A DNA stretch of 15,047 nucleotides. Source: DATBFX01 sp036558305. Lineage in GTDB: Bacteria > Chloroflexota > Chloroflexia > Thermomicrobiales > UBA6265. Made by a program: the position numbers and the translations under genes. Each line of letters starts with the position of its first letter. The first letter of the stretch is position 1. A model generated the notes under the pieces. The model made no database searches and was not told the origin of the DNA. It saw only the letters and a program-made list of their open reading frames with translations. The DNA lies in assembly GCA_036558305.1 (NCBI GenBank), contig DATBFX010000009.1, forward strand, positions 1 to 15,047. The letters are read 5' to 3'. Shown here in pieces: positions 6,704 to 14,311 of this stretch.

Positions 6704-7687
6704 ATGACGCTGAACGTCGCGGTGATCGGCGCGGGGCGACGCGGTCGAATGCACACCGGTGCGGTCGCGGACTGCGAGGATCAGGCGAGGGTGGTGGGGA
6801 TCGCCGACGTCGACGAGGGCCGAGCGCGCGATCTCGTCGCCGCGGATGCCCCGTATGCCACTCCCTTCGCCGACCCGCTCGCGATGCTCCGCGAGACGCG
6901 GCCGGACGTCGTCTTCGTGACCAGCCCGCCGCCTCTGCACCGCGAGCAGACCGTCGCCGCGCTCGAGGGTGGCGCCCACGTCGTGCTCGAGAAACCGATC
7001 GCCCTCACGGTCGCGGAGGCCGAGGCGATCGGCGAGGCGGCGGCGCGCACCGGTCGCCTGGTCCACGTTTGCCACCAGCTCCGCTACGGACCGGGGATCG
7101 CCGATCTGCGCGAACTCCTGTCGAGGCAGCCGGTCGCGTTGACCCACGTCTGGAACTATCGGAAGGGGCCGGACATCCCCGGCAATTGGTCGCGGTCCTG
7201 GGGTGGCGGTCACGTGGTCGAGTGGGGTATCCACTACCTCGACCTCTGCCGCTATCTGATGGGTACCGAACCGGTAGAAGTCTACGCACGCTACACCGAT
7301 CAGGTGCTGCGCGGCCAACCGAACTGGGACAACTGGGACGGCTACAGCTTGACGATCCGGTGGGCGAACGGCGCCGTCGGCAGTTACGCCAGCACCTATG
7401 CCCTGAAACCGGGGCTTGAACCCGACAGCGGTCTCGTCCTCGTCGCGTCCGAGGGCAAGGCGTCGTTCGACTGGACGGGCGCCACCTGGGCCACGCCGGA
7501 CGCCACCCTGACCTGGTCCGCCGATCCCGGTGATAACGAGCGCGAGTTGGCACGGGCGTTCTTCGCGGCAATCGGCACCGGCGAGACCGGTGGCTTGCGG
7601 CAGTCGTTCGACGACGCTCTTCGGACGCACCGGTTGGTGATGGCGGCGAATGCCTCGGCGGAGAGGGGTGAGCCGGTGCGTTTCTGA
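6704..7687 (+). CDS. Gfo/Idh/MocA family oxidoreductase
   Basis: A 327-residue NAD(P)-dependent dehydrogenase. Rossmann motif GAGRRG (9-14), EKP at 96-98 with catalytic Lys97, and substrate-domain motif WGIHYLD with His177 and Asp180. It is compact, with no Cys insertion. GGAGG (6691-6695) lies eight bases before ATG. Being second in an operon with the lactonase-like gene, it probably makes the aldonolactone or related intermediate that the lactonase opens; this is inferred from order only. Just 22 bases past its stop lies a fragment resembling the C-terminus of the paralogue at 3564. Confidence 0.85.
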   Translation: MTLNVAVIGAGRRGRMHTGAVADCEDQARVVGIADVDEGRARDLVAADAPYATPFADPLAMLRETRPDVVFVTSPPPLHREQTVAALEGGAHVVLEKPIALTVAEAEAIGEAAARTGRLVHVCHQLRYGPGIADLRELLSRQPVALTHVWNYRKGPDIPGNWSRSWGGGHVVEWGIHYLDLCRYLMGTEPVEVYARYTDQVLRGQPNWDNWDGYSLTIRWANGAVGSYASTYALKPGLEPDSGLVLVASEGKASFDWTGATWATPDATLTWSADPGDNERELARAFFAAIGTGETGGLRQSFDDALRTHRLVMAANASAERGEPVRF

Positions 7688-7709
7688 CACGCCCGGTGGG
7701 ATAGTCGGC

Positions 7710-7748
7710 GACTCTTGCCAAACCAACGCCGTTCGGGAGTTCGGGCCC
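7710..7748 (+). pseudogene. Orphan C-terminal fragment of a Gfo/Idh/MocA oxidoreductase
   Basis: The frame starting at 7710 reads DSCQTNAVREFGP, against DSCQTNAFQEFRP at the end of the oxidoreductase ending at 4739; the first seven residues are identical and 10 of 13 overall. At DNA level the match is also good across about 40 bases (for example GCGACTC, TGCCA, ACCAACGC and GGAGTTC shared). It lies just after the stop of an intact family member, where the tail of a tandem copy would sit after deletion of its body. No further similarity extends on either side. It is short, so chance is not fully excluded. Confidence 0.5.
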
Positions 7749-7872
7749 TGCGCGAGCGACTACCGGCTCCATTTGGGACGTCGGCACTGTGGGGCACCCA
7801 AAGCACGCCGCCCTGCCTACCGGTTCTGGACCTGAGTCAACCGAGCGGTCTGGTGCCCGGCCCCCCGGCCAT

Positions 7873-7885
7873 GTGACCGGTTCAC
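7873..7885. promoter_or_regulatory. Dyad GTGACCGGTTCAC overlapping the -35 box
   Basis: Five of six base pairs are symmetric around the central G, with perfect GTGA/TCAC outer arms, and the right arm lies in the candidate -35. Such placement suits a repressor operator. No regulator gene is in the window, so this is tentative. Confidence 0.3.
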
Positions 7886-7908
7886 CTTGCGCGAATTTCG
7901 GGTATGCT
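7881..7908 (+). promoter_or_regulatory. Candidate promoter of the ABC importer operon
   Basis: TTCACC (7881-7886) and TATGCT (7903-7908) are spaced by 16 bases in a locally AT-richer stretch. This would leave a leader of roughly 140 bases before the first permease. Each box matches the sigma70 consensus at four of six bases. Confidence 0.35.
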
Positions 7909-8054
7909 ATCTGCATCGCCTTGCCGTTAGCGTCGAGTTCGTCGATCGTCCACACGCCGGGGGCCGACGTTACAGCAATCTCTCTCCGAAGTCGGTAAGG
8001 ACCGGTTGCTGCTCGCATCGTCGATCTTGGCACCTCGCCTCAAGGCTGGTGACT

Positions 8055-9137
8055 ATGGCCGCGATTGCCCAACAACGCTCGACCCCGGCGCGGATCGGCG
8101 TCCTCGCACCGGTCCGGCGGGTCGGTTCCCACTTCCTCGTCCGCCGCATCGCCAAGGCGATCTTCACCATCTATTTCGTCAGCACCTTGATCTTCTTCCT
8201 CATCCGCCTGTTGCCGGGAAGCCCCGTCGAGGTTTACATCAACCAGTTGGTCACCCAGTACGGGTATTCGTATGACGTCGCGGCCGACCAGGCGCGGTCG
8301 TTGTTCGCCGTCGATCCGAGCCAACCGCTCCTCGTCCAGTACCTCGACTACTTGAAAAACATCGCCCACGGCGAACTTGGGCAATCGATGCTCTCGCCCG
8401 GCGTGCCGGTCACGCAGATCATCTTCAAATATCTGCCGTGGACGATCTTCAGCGTCGGTATCGGTTTGATGCTGGCGTTCCAGTTCGGCGTCGTCTTGGG
8501 CATGGTCATGGCCTACCGCCGGAATACCGGGTTCGACAACGTCCTTTCGGCGATTGCCTCGATCTTCAATTCCGTCCCCAGCTATCTCTTCGGTATCATG
8601 GTCATCGTCTTCTTCGGCGTTCGGCTCGGCTGGATCCCCTTCGCTGACATGCGCGGTAACCTCTCGTCTGGTCAGGAGGTAGAATTCAGCTTCGCCTTTT
8701 TCAAGGACGCGCTCTACCATGCGGCATTGCCGATCCTGACGTATACCGTGGCCGGACTCGGGGCCTGGATGCTCTTGATGAAGAGCAGCACGGTCACGGC
8801 ATTGGACGAGGACTTCGTCACCGCGGCGCGGGCACGGGGGCTTCCGGAGCGCCGGATCGCGCTCGTCTATGTCGGGCGCAACGCGATCCTTCCCCTCTTT
8901 GCCCAACTGACGATCGCGATCGGTTTCATCGTCGGCGGTTCGTTCCTGGTCGAGCCGATTTTCCAATACCAGGGAATCGGCTTGACACTGTTCCAGGCCA
9001 TCCAATCGCGCGACTACCCGCTGCTGCAGGGCATTTTCTTGATCATCACGATCTCGGTCGTGGTTGCCAACCTGGTCGCCGACTTGCTCTACAGCCGGCT
9101 CGATCCACGCATCCGGGCTGCCGGAAGGAGCAAGTAG
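8055..9137 (+). CDS. ABC importer permease, DppB/OppB type
   Basis: A 360-residue inner-membrane permease of the oligopeptide/oligosaccharide (family 5) importers. About six membrane segments can be seen: 34-53, 129-153, 165-188, 222-242, 281-300 and 323-346. The large extracytoplasmic loop after the first is typical of DppB. The cytoplasmic coupling (EAA) loop is at about 252-280, reading DFVTAARARGL then RNAILP. ATG 8055 is preferred: it places a short charged N-terminus before the first membrane helix, with AAGG ten bases upstream. GTG 8049 is an in-frame alternative. It is the first gene of a five-gene importer operon, only three bases before the next gene. Confidence 0.9.
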   Translation: MAAIAQQRSTPARIGVLAPVRRVGSHFLVRRIAKAIFTIYFVSTLIFFLIRLLPGSPVEVYINQLVTQYGYSYDVAADQARSLFAVDPSQPLLVQYLDYLKNIAHGELGQSMLSPGVPVTQIIFKYLPWTIFSVGIGLMLAFQFGVVLGMVMAYRRNTGFDNVLSAIASIFNSVPSYLFGIMVIVFFGVRLGWIPFADMRGNLSSGQEVEFSFAFFKDALYHAALPILTYTVAGLGAWMLLMKSSTVTALDEDFVTAARARGLPERRIALVYVGRNAILPLFAQLTIAIGFIVGGSFLVEPIFQYQGIGLTLFQAIQSRDYPLLQGIFLIITISVVVANLVADLLYSRLDPRIRAAGRSK

Positions 9138-9140
9138 ACC

Positions 9141-10061
9141 ATGGTCCAGACGACGGCGGACCTGACCCACGTCGGACCAACCGAGGAAGTCCTGATCGCC
9201 GCGCGCCGCGTCGGTTGGTGGCAAGTCATTCTGCGCTTCATCCGGCGCGACAAGATCGGGGCGGTCGCCTTCCTCGTCTTCGGATTCTTCGTCTTCCTCG
9301 CCATCTTCGGACCGATGATCACCTCGTCGTCGAAGGTCACCGATCTCAACCAGATCTACAGCCAGCCTTCTCGCGCTCACATCCTCGGCACCGACTACGC
9401 CGGGCACGACGTCTTCACGCAGATCGTCCGTGGTGCGCGCAGCGTCATGGTCGTCGGAGCGTTGGCGGCTTTGCTCTCGACGCTGATCGCGGTGACGTTC
9501 GGCGCTTTGGCCGCGCTGGCCGGCGGCGGTTTCGACTCCTTCGTCCTGTTGATCGCCGACGTTGTGCTGACGATCCCCTACATCGTCTTGCTCGGGGTTC
9601 TGGCGACCTTCCTCAAGTTGAACAGTCCGATCTATCTGGCGGTCATCATCGCCGCGGTCTCCTGGCCAACCCTGTTGCGCGCGGTGCGGGCGCAGGTGCT
9701 TTCGCTTCGAGAGCGCGAATACATCGAGGCCGCCCGCGTCCTCGATCTCGGTACGCCGCACATCCTCTTCCGCGAAGTCCTGCCGAACATGACCAGCTAC
9801 ATCGTGATCAACTTCGTCATCGCCATGACGAATGCGATCTATGGTCAGATCATCCTTTACTTCTTCGGGCTGGTCCCCCTTTCGGGCGACAACTGGGGGT
9901 TGATGATCCAACTCGGCTACACGAAGGGGGCGATCTTCTTCAAGGACAGTCTCTGGTACATCCTGTCTCCCATCGTCGCCATTTCGTTGCTTCAGCTCTC
10001 ACTGGTCATGATCTCCCGCTCCCTGGAGGAGATCTTCAACCCGCGGCTGCGAGAGGGATGA
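9141..10061 (+). CDS. ABC importer permease, DppC/OppC type
   Basis: A 306-residue partner permease. It has an N-terminal membrane helix (about 39-60), the family motif HILGTDYAGHDVF (80-92), and further helices at roughly 103-127, 133-158, 163-178, 219-243 and 272-292. Its coupling loop EYIEAARVLDLG then REVLPN (193-216) should contact the ATPases. AAGGAG (9125-9130) lies ten bases before ATG, inside the end of the previous gene. It ends one base before the next start, so translation is probably coupled. Confidence 0.92.
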   Translation: MVQTTADLTHVGPTEEVLIAARRVGWWQVILRFIRRDKIGAVAFLVFGFFVFLAIFGPMITSSSKVTDLNQIYSQPSRAHILGTDYAGHDVFTQIVRGARSVMVVGALAALLSTLIAVTFGALAALAGGGFDSFVLLIADVVLTIPYIVLLGVLATFLKLNSPIYLAVIIAAVSWPTLLRAVRAQVLSLREREYIEAARVLDLGTPHILFREVLPNMTSYIVINFVIAMTNAIYGQIILYFFGLVPLSGDNWGLMIQLGYTKGAIFFKDSLWYILSPIVAISLLQLSLVMISRSLEEIFNPRLREG

Positions 10062-10062
10062 C

Positions 10063-11139
10063 GTGGGTAGGGCATCCGCCACGAGCGCGACCGGTTCGCA
10101 AGACAACGGGCAACTGGCGGACGACGTCGTCCTCTCGATCCAAGATCTCTGGGTCGACTACCAAACACCGTCCGGTCGGATGCAGGCCGTGCGCGGTGCG
10201 AGCCTCGAAGTTCGCGCCGGCGAAGCCGTCGCCCTGATCGGCGAAAGCGGTTCCGGCAAGACGACGATGGGGTTGGCGCTGCTCCGCCTCCTCGTCAGAA
10301 CGGCGCGGGTCGCGAAGGGGCGCGCGCTCTTTCGGACCGGCGACGGTCGTGTCCTCGATGTCTTCGCCCTCGACAATGAGGAGTTGCGGCAATTCCGCTG
10401 GCAAGAATGCTCGATGGTGTTCCAGGCGGCGCTCAATTCACTCAACCCGGTCCTCAAGATTGGGGACCACTTCGTCGAGACGGCGCGCGCGCACGGGAAG
10501 AGGAACGACAAGCAAACCATGACCCGGGCCCTCGAGCTGCTGCGCATGGTCCAGCTCGACGCCGAACGGGTCATCTCCTCGTTCCCGCACGAATTGAGCG
10601 GGGGTATGCGGCAGCGCGTCTCGATCGCGCTCAGTCTGTTGCTGGAACCGCAGCTGATCATCCTCGACGAGCCGACGACGGCGCTCGACATCCTGACGCA
10701 GCGGGCGATTATCGACGTCATTCGCTCATTGCGGCAACAACTCAGTTTCACGATGGTCTTCATCTCCCACGACCTCTCGCTCGCCGCCGAGTTGGCCGAT
10801 CGGGTGGCGACGATGTACGCGGGCGAACTCGTCGAATTCGGCGACGTGCGTGAGGTCTTCTACAATCCCCGGCATCCCTACACCGTCGGGTTGCTGAATG
10901 CGGTGCCGCCGATCGCCGGCGAGGAATTTACGCCGCTGACGGCGATCCCCGGCTCGACGCCGAATCTGCTGGCGATGCCGTCGGGTTGCTCCTTCCATCC
11001 GCGTTGCCCCTACGCGACCGAACTCTGTGCGCGCCAGACGCCGCCGTTGTTCAAGGTCGGCGACGATCACCAGGCCGCCTGTTTCCATCGCGATCGGGTC
11101 ACCCGCAGCCAGGAAGTCTGGGAGAAGGCGACGACGTGA
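10063..11139 (+). CDS. ABC importer ATPase, DppD/OppD type
   Basis: A 358-residue nucleotide-binding subunit. Walker A GESGSGKTT (60-68), Q-loop Gln121, signature LSGGM (178-182), Walker B LIILDE (198-203) and switch His236 are all intact. The C-terminal oligopeptide-transporter extension has four Cys (309, 315, 322, 340) in the arrangement reported to hold an iron-sulfur cluster in some relatives. The GTG start is chosen for its GAGAGGG site and one-base gap from the permease; about 20 extra residues precede the fold. Its stop overlaps the next start by four bases (GTGA). Confidence 0.92.
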   Translation: MGRASATSATGSQDNGQLADDVVLSIQDLWVDYQTPSGRMQAVRGASLEVRAGEAVALIGESGSGKTTMGLALLRLLVRTARVAKGRALFRTGDGRVLDVFALDNEELRQFRWQECSMVFQAALNSLNPVLKIGDHFVETARAHGKRNDKQTMTRALELLRMVQLDAERVISSFPHELSGGMRQRVSIALSLLLEPQLIILDEPTTALDILTQRAIIDVIRSLRQQLSFTMVFISHDLSLAAELADRVATMYAGELVEFGDVREVFYNPRHPYTVGLLNAVPPIAGEEFTPLTAIPGSTPNLLAMPSGCSFHPRCPYATELCARQTPPLFKVGDDHQAACFHRDRVTRSQEVWEKATT

Positions 11140-12137
11140 GCGGACCGCTGCTGAGTCTCGATCACCTGAGCCGCGAGTTCAACACCCGGCGCGGCCGCAT
11201 CGTTGCGGTGGACGACGTCTCGCTGGAGATCGAGCGCGGCGACATCCTCTGCCTGGTGGGGGAGAGCGGCAGCGGCAAGACCACCGTCGCCCGGATGGCG
11301 GCGGGGCTGTTGGAACCGACCCACGGGACCATCCGGTTCGAGGGTCGCGACCTGCGGCAGATGTCGAAAGACGATCACTCGGTCTATCGGCGGGCAGTCC
11401 AACTCGTCCATCAGGACCCCTATTCCTCGCTCAACCCGGTGCACACCATCGGCGAAACCCTGCGGGCGCCGCTGCTCCACCACAAACTGGTCCGGGGACG
11501 GCGCGAGGCGACCGAGCGGGCGGCCGAGTTGTTGACGACCGTCGATTTGACCCCGCCGCAAAACTTCCTCGGCAAGTACCCGCACCAACTCAGCGGTGGT
11601 CAGCGGCAGCGGGTGGCCGTGGCGCGGGCGCTGGCGCTCAATCCCCGCTTGATCATCGCCGACGAAGCCGTGTCGATGGTCGATGTTTCGATCCGAGTCA
11701 GCATCCTGAACACGATGCTTAAGCTCCGCAACGACCTCGACGTCGCGTTCCTCTTCATCACCCACGATCTCGCAGTGGTCAAGTACTTCGGTTGGGAGGG
11801 ACGAGTCGGCGTGATGTACGTCGGCAAGCTCGTCGAGTACGGGAAAACGCCGCAGGTGATCGGCCGGCCGCTCCATCCGTACGCCAGGGCCTTGGAGGCG
11901 GCGATCCCGGAAGCCGATCCCGATCTGACGAGGAACAAAGACAAGCTTCAGTTGCGCAGCCTGGACATTCCGAACCTGGCGGCGCTGCCGACCGGCTGCG
12001 TGTTTCACCCTCGCTGTCCCTATATTGTCGCCGGTCTCTGCGACGCGGTCGTGCCGCGGTTGATCGACGTCGGCGAAGGCCGCGAGGCAGCCTGCCACGT
12101 CGTTGCCCGCGAACGCGGCAAGGAGGCCGTGGCCTAG
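11136..12137 (+). CDS. ABC importer ATPase, DppF/OppF type
   Basis: The second, 333-residue ATPase, expected to dimerise with the preceding one. Walker A GESGSGKTT (42-50), Gln93, LSGGQ (152-156), LIIADE (172-177) and His210 are present. The Walker B/D-loop region reads DEAVSMVDVS rather than the usual DEPVSALDVS, a mild divergence that keeps Glu177 and Asp183. The Cys set of the C-terminal extension is complete (288, 294, 302, 320). GTG 11136 overlaps the previous stop in GTGA and has GGAGAAGG upstream. A longer frame from 10986 overlaps the first ATPase and is rejected. Confidence 0.92.
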   Translation: MSGPLLSLDHLSREFNTRRGRIVAVDDVSLEIERGDILCLVGESGSGKTTVARMAAGLLEPTHGTIRFEGRDLRQMSKDDHSVYRRAVQLVHQDPYSSLNPVHTIGETLRAPLLHHKLVRGRREATERAAELLTTVDLTPPQNFLGKYPHQLSGGQRQRVAVARALALNPRLIIADEAVSMVDVSIRVSILNTMLKLRNDLDVAFLFITHDLAVVKYFGWEGRVGVMYVGKLVEYGKTPQVIGRPLHPYARALEAAIPEADPDLTRNKDKLQLRSLDIPNLAALPTGCVFHPRCPYIVAGLCDAVVPRLIDVGEGREAACHVVARERGKEAVA

Positions 12138-12197
12138 GGAAGTCGCACGTCACACGTTTCAGGTCACAAGGGGACGTGGACTTGAGACGCAAGAGAG

Positions 12198-12207
12198 AAA
12201 GGAGGTG
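12198..12207 (+). promoter_or_regulatory. Orphan strong Shine-Dalgarno in the leader of the binding-protein gene
   Basis: AAAGGAGGTG is close to a perfect complement of the 16S 3' end, yet no ATG, GTG or TTG lies at usable distance after it. The true start (12310) has its own site, GGGAGGAG, at 12296-12303. The sequence may be a ribosome standby site or a relic start. Confidence 0.4.
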
Positions 12208-12255
12208 GCCGAACCAGATCGGCCCAAAATCGCGATCGAACCGTCTACGAGATGC

Positions 12256-12275
12256 TCCCTGCAGTGGCGCAGGGA
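12256..12275 (+). ncRNA. Leader hairpin upstream of the binding-protein gene
   Basis: TCCCTGC and GCAGGGA form a perfect 7-bp stem with a 6-base loop in the 172-bp gap between the second ATPase and the binding protein, ending about 20 bases before its ribosome site. No T-run follows. In importer operons such hairpins often protect or process the mRNA so the binding protein is made in excess; that role is inferred here. Confidence 0.4.
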
Positions 12276-12309
12276 AGACGAAAGAACGTATCGACGGGAG
12301 GAGACGCTG

Positions 12310-14136
12310 ATGGCCCGCAAACCGACGTTTGACGAGATCGTGCTGAGCCGCCGCCGTCTGATCGGCACGGCCGCCGGCGCCGCGGCCGGGGCCGCGGTTG
12401 CCGGTGGGGCGCTACCCGGTTTGAGCGTGCGCGGTGTGGTCGCCCAGGACGGGGCCAAGGAGTTCCATTCCGCCTGGCCCTACCTTCAACCGCCGCAGGG
12501 CCACTTCAATCTGATGCAGGGCGTCACCAACTCCATCTTCACGCCGCCGAACATCTACGCGGACCTGATCATCCAGCCGATGGCGATGTACTACTGGGCG
12601 TCGAAGGACTGGCTGCCGCTGCTGGCGACGGAATGGAGTTTCCAGAACGGCGACACCTTCCAGGTCAAGCTCCGCCAGGGCGCCAAGTGGAGCGACGGCA
12701 ACGAGATCACCGCCAAGGACATGCTCGCGACCTTCTCCTGCGCGCGTCTGATGAAGGTGACGCTCTGGGACTACATCGACCAGGTCACCGCGCCCGACGA
12801 CTACACCGTCAACTTCCACATGAGCACGCCGTCGACCGTCGTCGAGCGCTACGTCCTGCGCTTCAACCCGATGTCCGCCGTCGATTATGGGGACTGGGCG
12901 ACCAAGGCGGACAACTTGTTCGGCGCCGGGAAAACGCTCGACGACCCGGAACTCAAGCAACTCCTCGACGAATTCACCAAGTTCCGGCCCGAAAACGTCA
13001 TCGCCAGCGGCCCGTTCATGTTCGACGTCAGCAGCTTCACCAACTCGCAGAACACACTCCTCAAGAACGAGCAGTGCTGGAATGCGAACGACGTCAAGTT
13101 CGACCGGATTGTCAATTTCAACGGCGAAACGCCGACCATCACCCCGGTCGTCCTCGCCAAGGACGTCGATTACGCGACCCACGGGTTCCCGCCGGCGACC
13201 GAAAAGCAGTTCGTCTCGATGGCCAATCAGGGTCTCCGCGTCCTACGGCCGCCCGTCTACAACGGCTCCGCCATTCGCTTCAACTACAACACCCTCGGCG
13301 ACATCTTCAACGACAAACGCGTGCGCCAGGCGTTGGCCTACGTCATCAACCGCGACCAGAACGGGACCATCTCGCTCGGCGACTCCGGCGTCGGCATCAA
13401 GTACATGACCGGCATGAGCGACATCATGCTCCCGGACTGGGTGAGCGCCGACGACATCGCCAAGCTCAACCAGTACGAATTCAGCCTCGACAAAGCGACC
13501 GCGCTCCTGCAAGAGGCGGGTTGGACGAAGGACGGCGATACCTGGAAAACGCCGGACGGCAAGGACGCCGCCTGGGAGCTCTCATTCTCGGCCGAGTTCG
13601 CCGACCAATCGGCTTCCGGTCTCGACGTCGTCGAGCAGTTGGGCAACTTCGGTATCAAGCTGGAACCGCGGGCGGTGACGTACACCCAGCACCCGATCGA
13701 CATCGACCAGGGCAATTTCCAACTGGCGATGGACGGCTGGGGATCGTCGACGAATCCGCACCCGCACTTCGCCTTCGTCCAGGACCTCTTCCTGCACAAC
13801 ACGCAGGCGATCCGAAACGGCGGCAAGGGCGAGGGCTTCCCGCTGCAACAGCACACGGACGTGCTCGGGGACGTCGACCTCGAGAAGCTGGTGATCGATT
13901 CCGCGCTCGGGCTCGACGAGAACGCGCAGAAGGCGAACGTCACCCAGATCGTCCTGGCGTACAACGAGCTCCTGCCGCAAATCCCGATGTACGAGCGCTT
14001 CGGCAACAACGCCGCCTGGGAGGGCGTCCGCGTCAAGGCCTGGCCGGCCGACGACGATCCGATCCTGAAGAACGCGCCGTACGCCGACGGCATCCCGACG
14101 ATGTTGATGTACACCGGCAAACTGGAACCGGTGTAG
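12310..14136 (+). CDS. Tat-exported solute-binding protein, family 5
   Basis: A 608-residue extracytoplasmic binding protein of the SBP_bac_5 group, which hands substrate to the permease pair. Residues 13-34 are a Tat signal (SRRRLIG, then an Ala/Gly-rich hydrophobic run), with likely cleavage near 46 (VVA-QDG). There is no lipobox Cys, so no lipid anchor is evident. Family motifs include KLRQGAKWSDGNEITAKDM and NDKRVRQALAYVINRD. At 608 residues it is longer than typical DppA, as are some oligosaccharide-binding members. Aromatic residues are frequent. The start is set by GGGAGGAG (12296-12303) six bases upstream and the Tat n-region; an open extension back to 12103 is not used. It closes the operon. 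Cargo could be peptide or oligosaccharide; the neighbouring sugar-acid genes favour the latter. Confidence 0.92.
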   Translation: MARKPTFDEIVLSRRRLIGTAAGAAAGAAVAGGALPGLSVRGVVAQDGAKEFHSAWPYLQPPQGHFNLMQGVTNSIFTPPNIYADLIIQPMAMYYWASKDWLPLLATEWSFQNGDTFQVKLRQGAKWSDGNEITAKDMLATFSCARLMKVTLWDYIDQVTAPDDYTVNFHMSTPSTVVERYVLRFNPMSAVDYGDWATKADNLFGAGKTLDDPELKQLLDEFTKFRPENVIASGPFMFDVSSFTNSQNTLLKNEQCWNANDVKFDRIVNFNGETPTITPVVLAKDVDYATHGFPPATEKQFVSMANQGLRVLRPPVYNGSAIRFNYNTLGDIFNDKRVRQALAYVINRDQNGTISLGDSGVGIKYMTGMSDIMLPDWVSADDIAKLNQYEFSLDKATALLQEAGWTKDGDTWKTPDGKDAAWELSFSAEFADQSASGLDVVEQLGNFGIKLEPRAVTYTQHPIDIDQGNFQLAMDGWGSSTNPHPHFAFVQDLFLHNTQAIRNGGKGEGFPLQQHTDVLGDVDLEKLVIDSALGLDENAQKANVTQIVLAYNELLPQIPMYERFGNNAAWEGVRVKAWPADDDPILKNAPYADGIPTMLMYTGKLEPV

Positions 14137-14139
14137 GAA

Positions 14140-14274
14140 CGACCCTCACCAGCACCCAGAGGGTACCCGCCCCCTCTCCCGGTGCGCGGGAGAGGGGAAC
14201 GCGCCCATCGGCAAGTCTCCCCTCCCCCTGCGTAGGGCCGGGTACCGGGAACCCTCTGGGTGCGGTGGTGGTCG
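14140..14274. repeat. 135-bp imperfect palindrome, MITE-like or intergenic repeat
   Basis: The outer arms are CGACCCTCACCAGC then ACCCAGAGGG (14140-14163) and CCCTCTGGGT then GCGGTGGTGGTCG (14252-14274), inverted with a few mismatches. A second arm pair, TACCCG (14164-14169) and CGGGTA (14239-14244), follows inside, with seven unpaired bases on the right. The core has an 11-bp perfect hairpin at 14171-14197 and a small one at 14226-14237. Intergenic repeats containing CCCTCTCCC and GGGAGAGGG are common in high-GC genomes, so this is probably a dispersed element. No target-site duplication was identified. Confidence 0.55.
14171..14197 (+). terminator. Strong GC hairpin after the importer operon
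   Basis: CCCCTCTCCCG and CGGGAGAGGGG pair perfectly over 11 bp with loop GTGCG, 35 bases past the stop of the binding protein. There is no T-run, but the stem stability and position suit termination or 3'-end protection of the operon transcript. It is the core of the larger palindrome. Confidence 0.5.
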
Positions 14275-14311
14275 GGGGTGGGGGCTGCTCTGACGAAGGA
14301 GGCTATTGCTC

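Larger units (their letters stand above)
7688..8054. other. Gene-free interval upstream of the ABC importer operon
   Basis: A 367-bp region without a convincing gene. It contains the orphan oxidoreductase tail (7710-7748), three ACCGGTT copies (7819, 7876, 8001), and a candidate promoter with an overlapping dyad (7873-7908). Short open frames here lack a ribosome site or recognisable sequence. It is the likely 5' control region of the transporter operon; no riboswitch fold was recognised. Confidence 0.6.

Noticed and set aside
7789..7998. 69-codon open frame before the importer
   Set aside because: No ribosome site, no recognisable sequence, and it overlaps the probable control region.
8040..9911. 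623-codon minus-strand open frame, very rich in Asp, Glu and Arg
   Set aside because: Antisense to two clear permeases; its charged, low-complexity composition is the shadow of hydrophobic codons in GC-rich DNA.
12146..12178. CACGTC and GACGTG inverted pair after the second ATPase
   Set aside because: A six-base stem with a 21-base loop is too weak to call.
12103..12309. In-frame 69-residue extension of the binding protein, overlapping the ATPase end
   Set aside because: It would bury the Tat signal inside the protein; ATG 12310 has a strong ribosome site.
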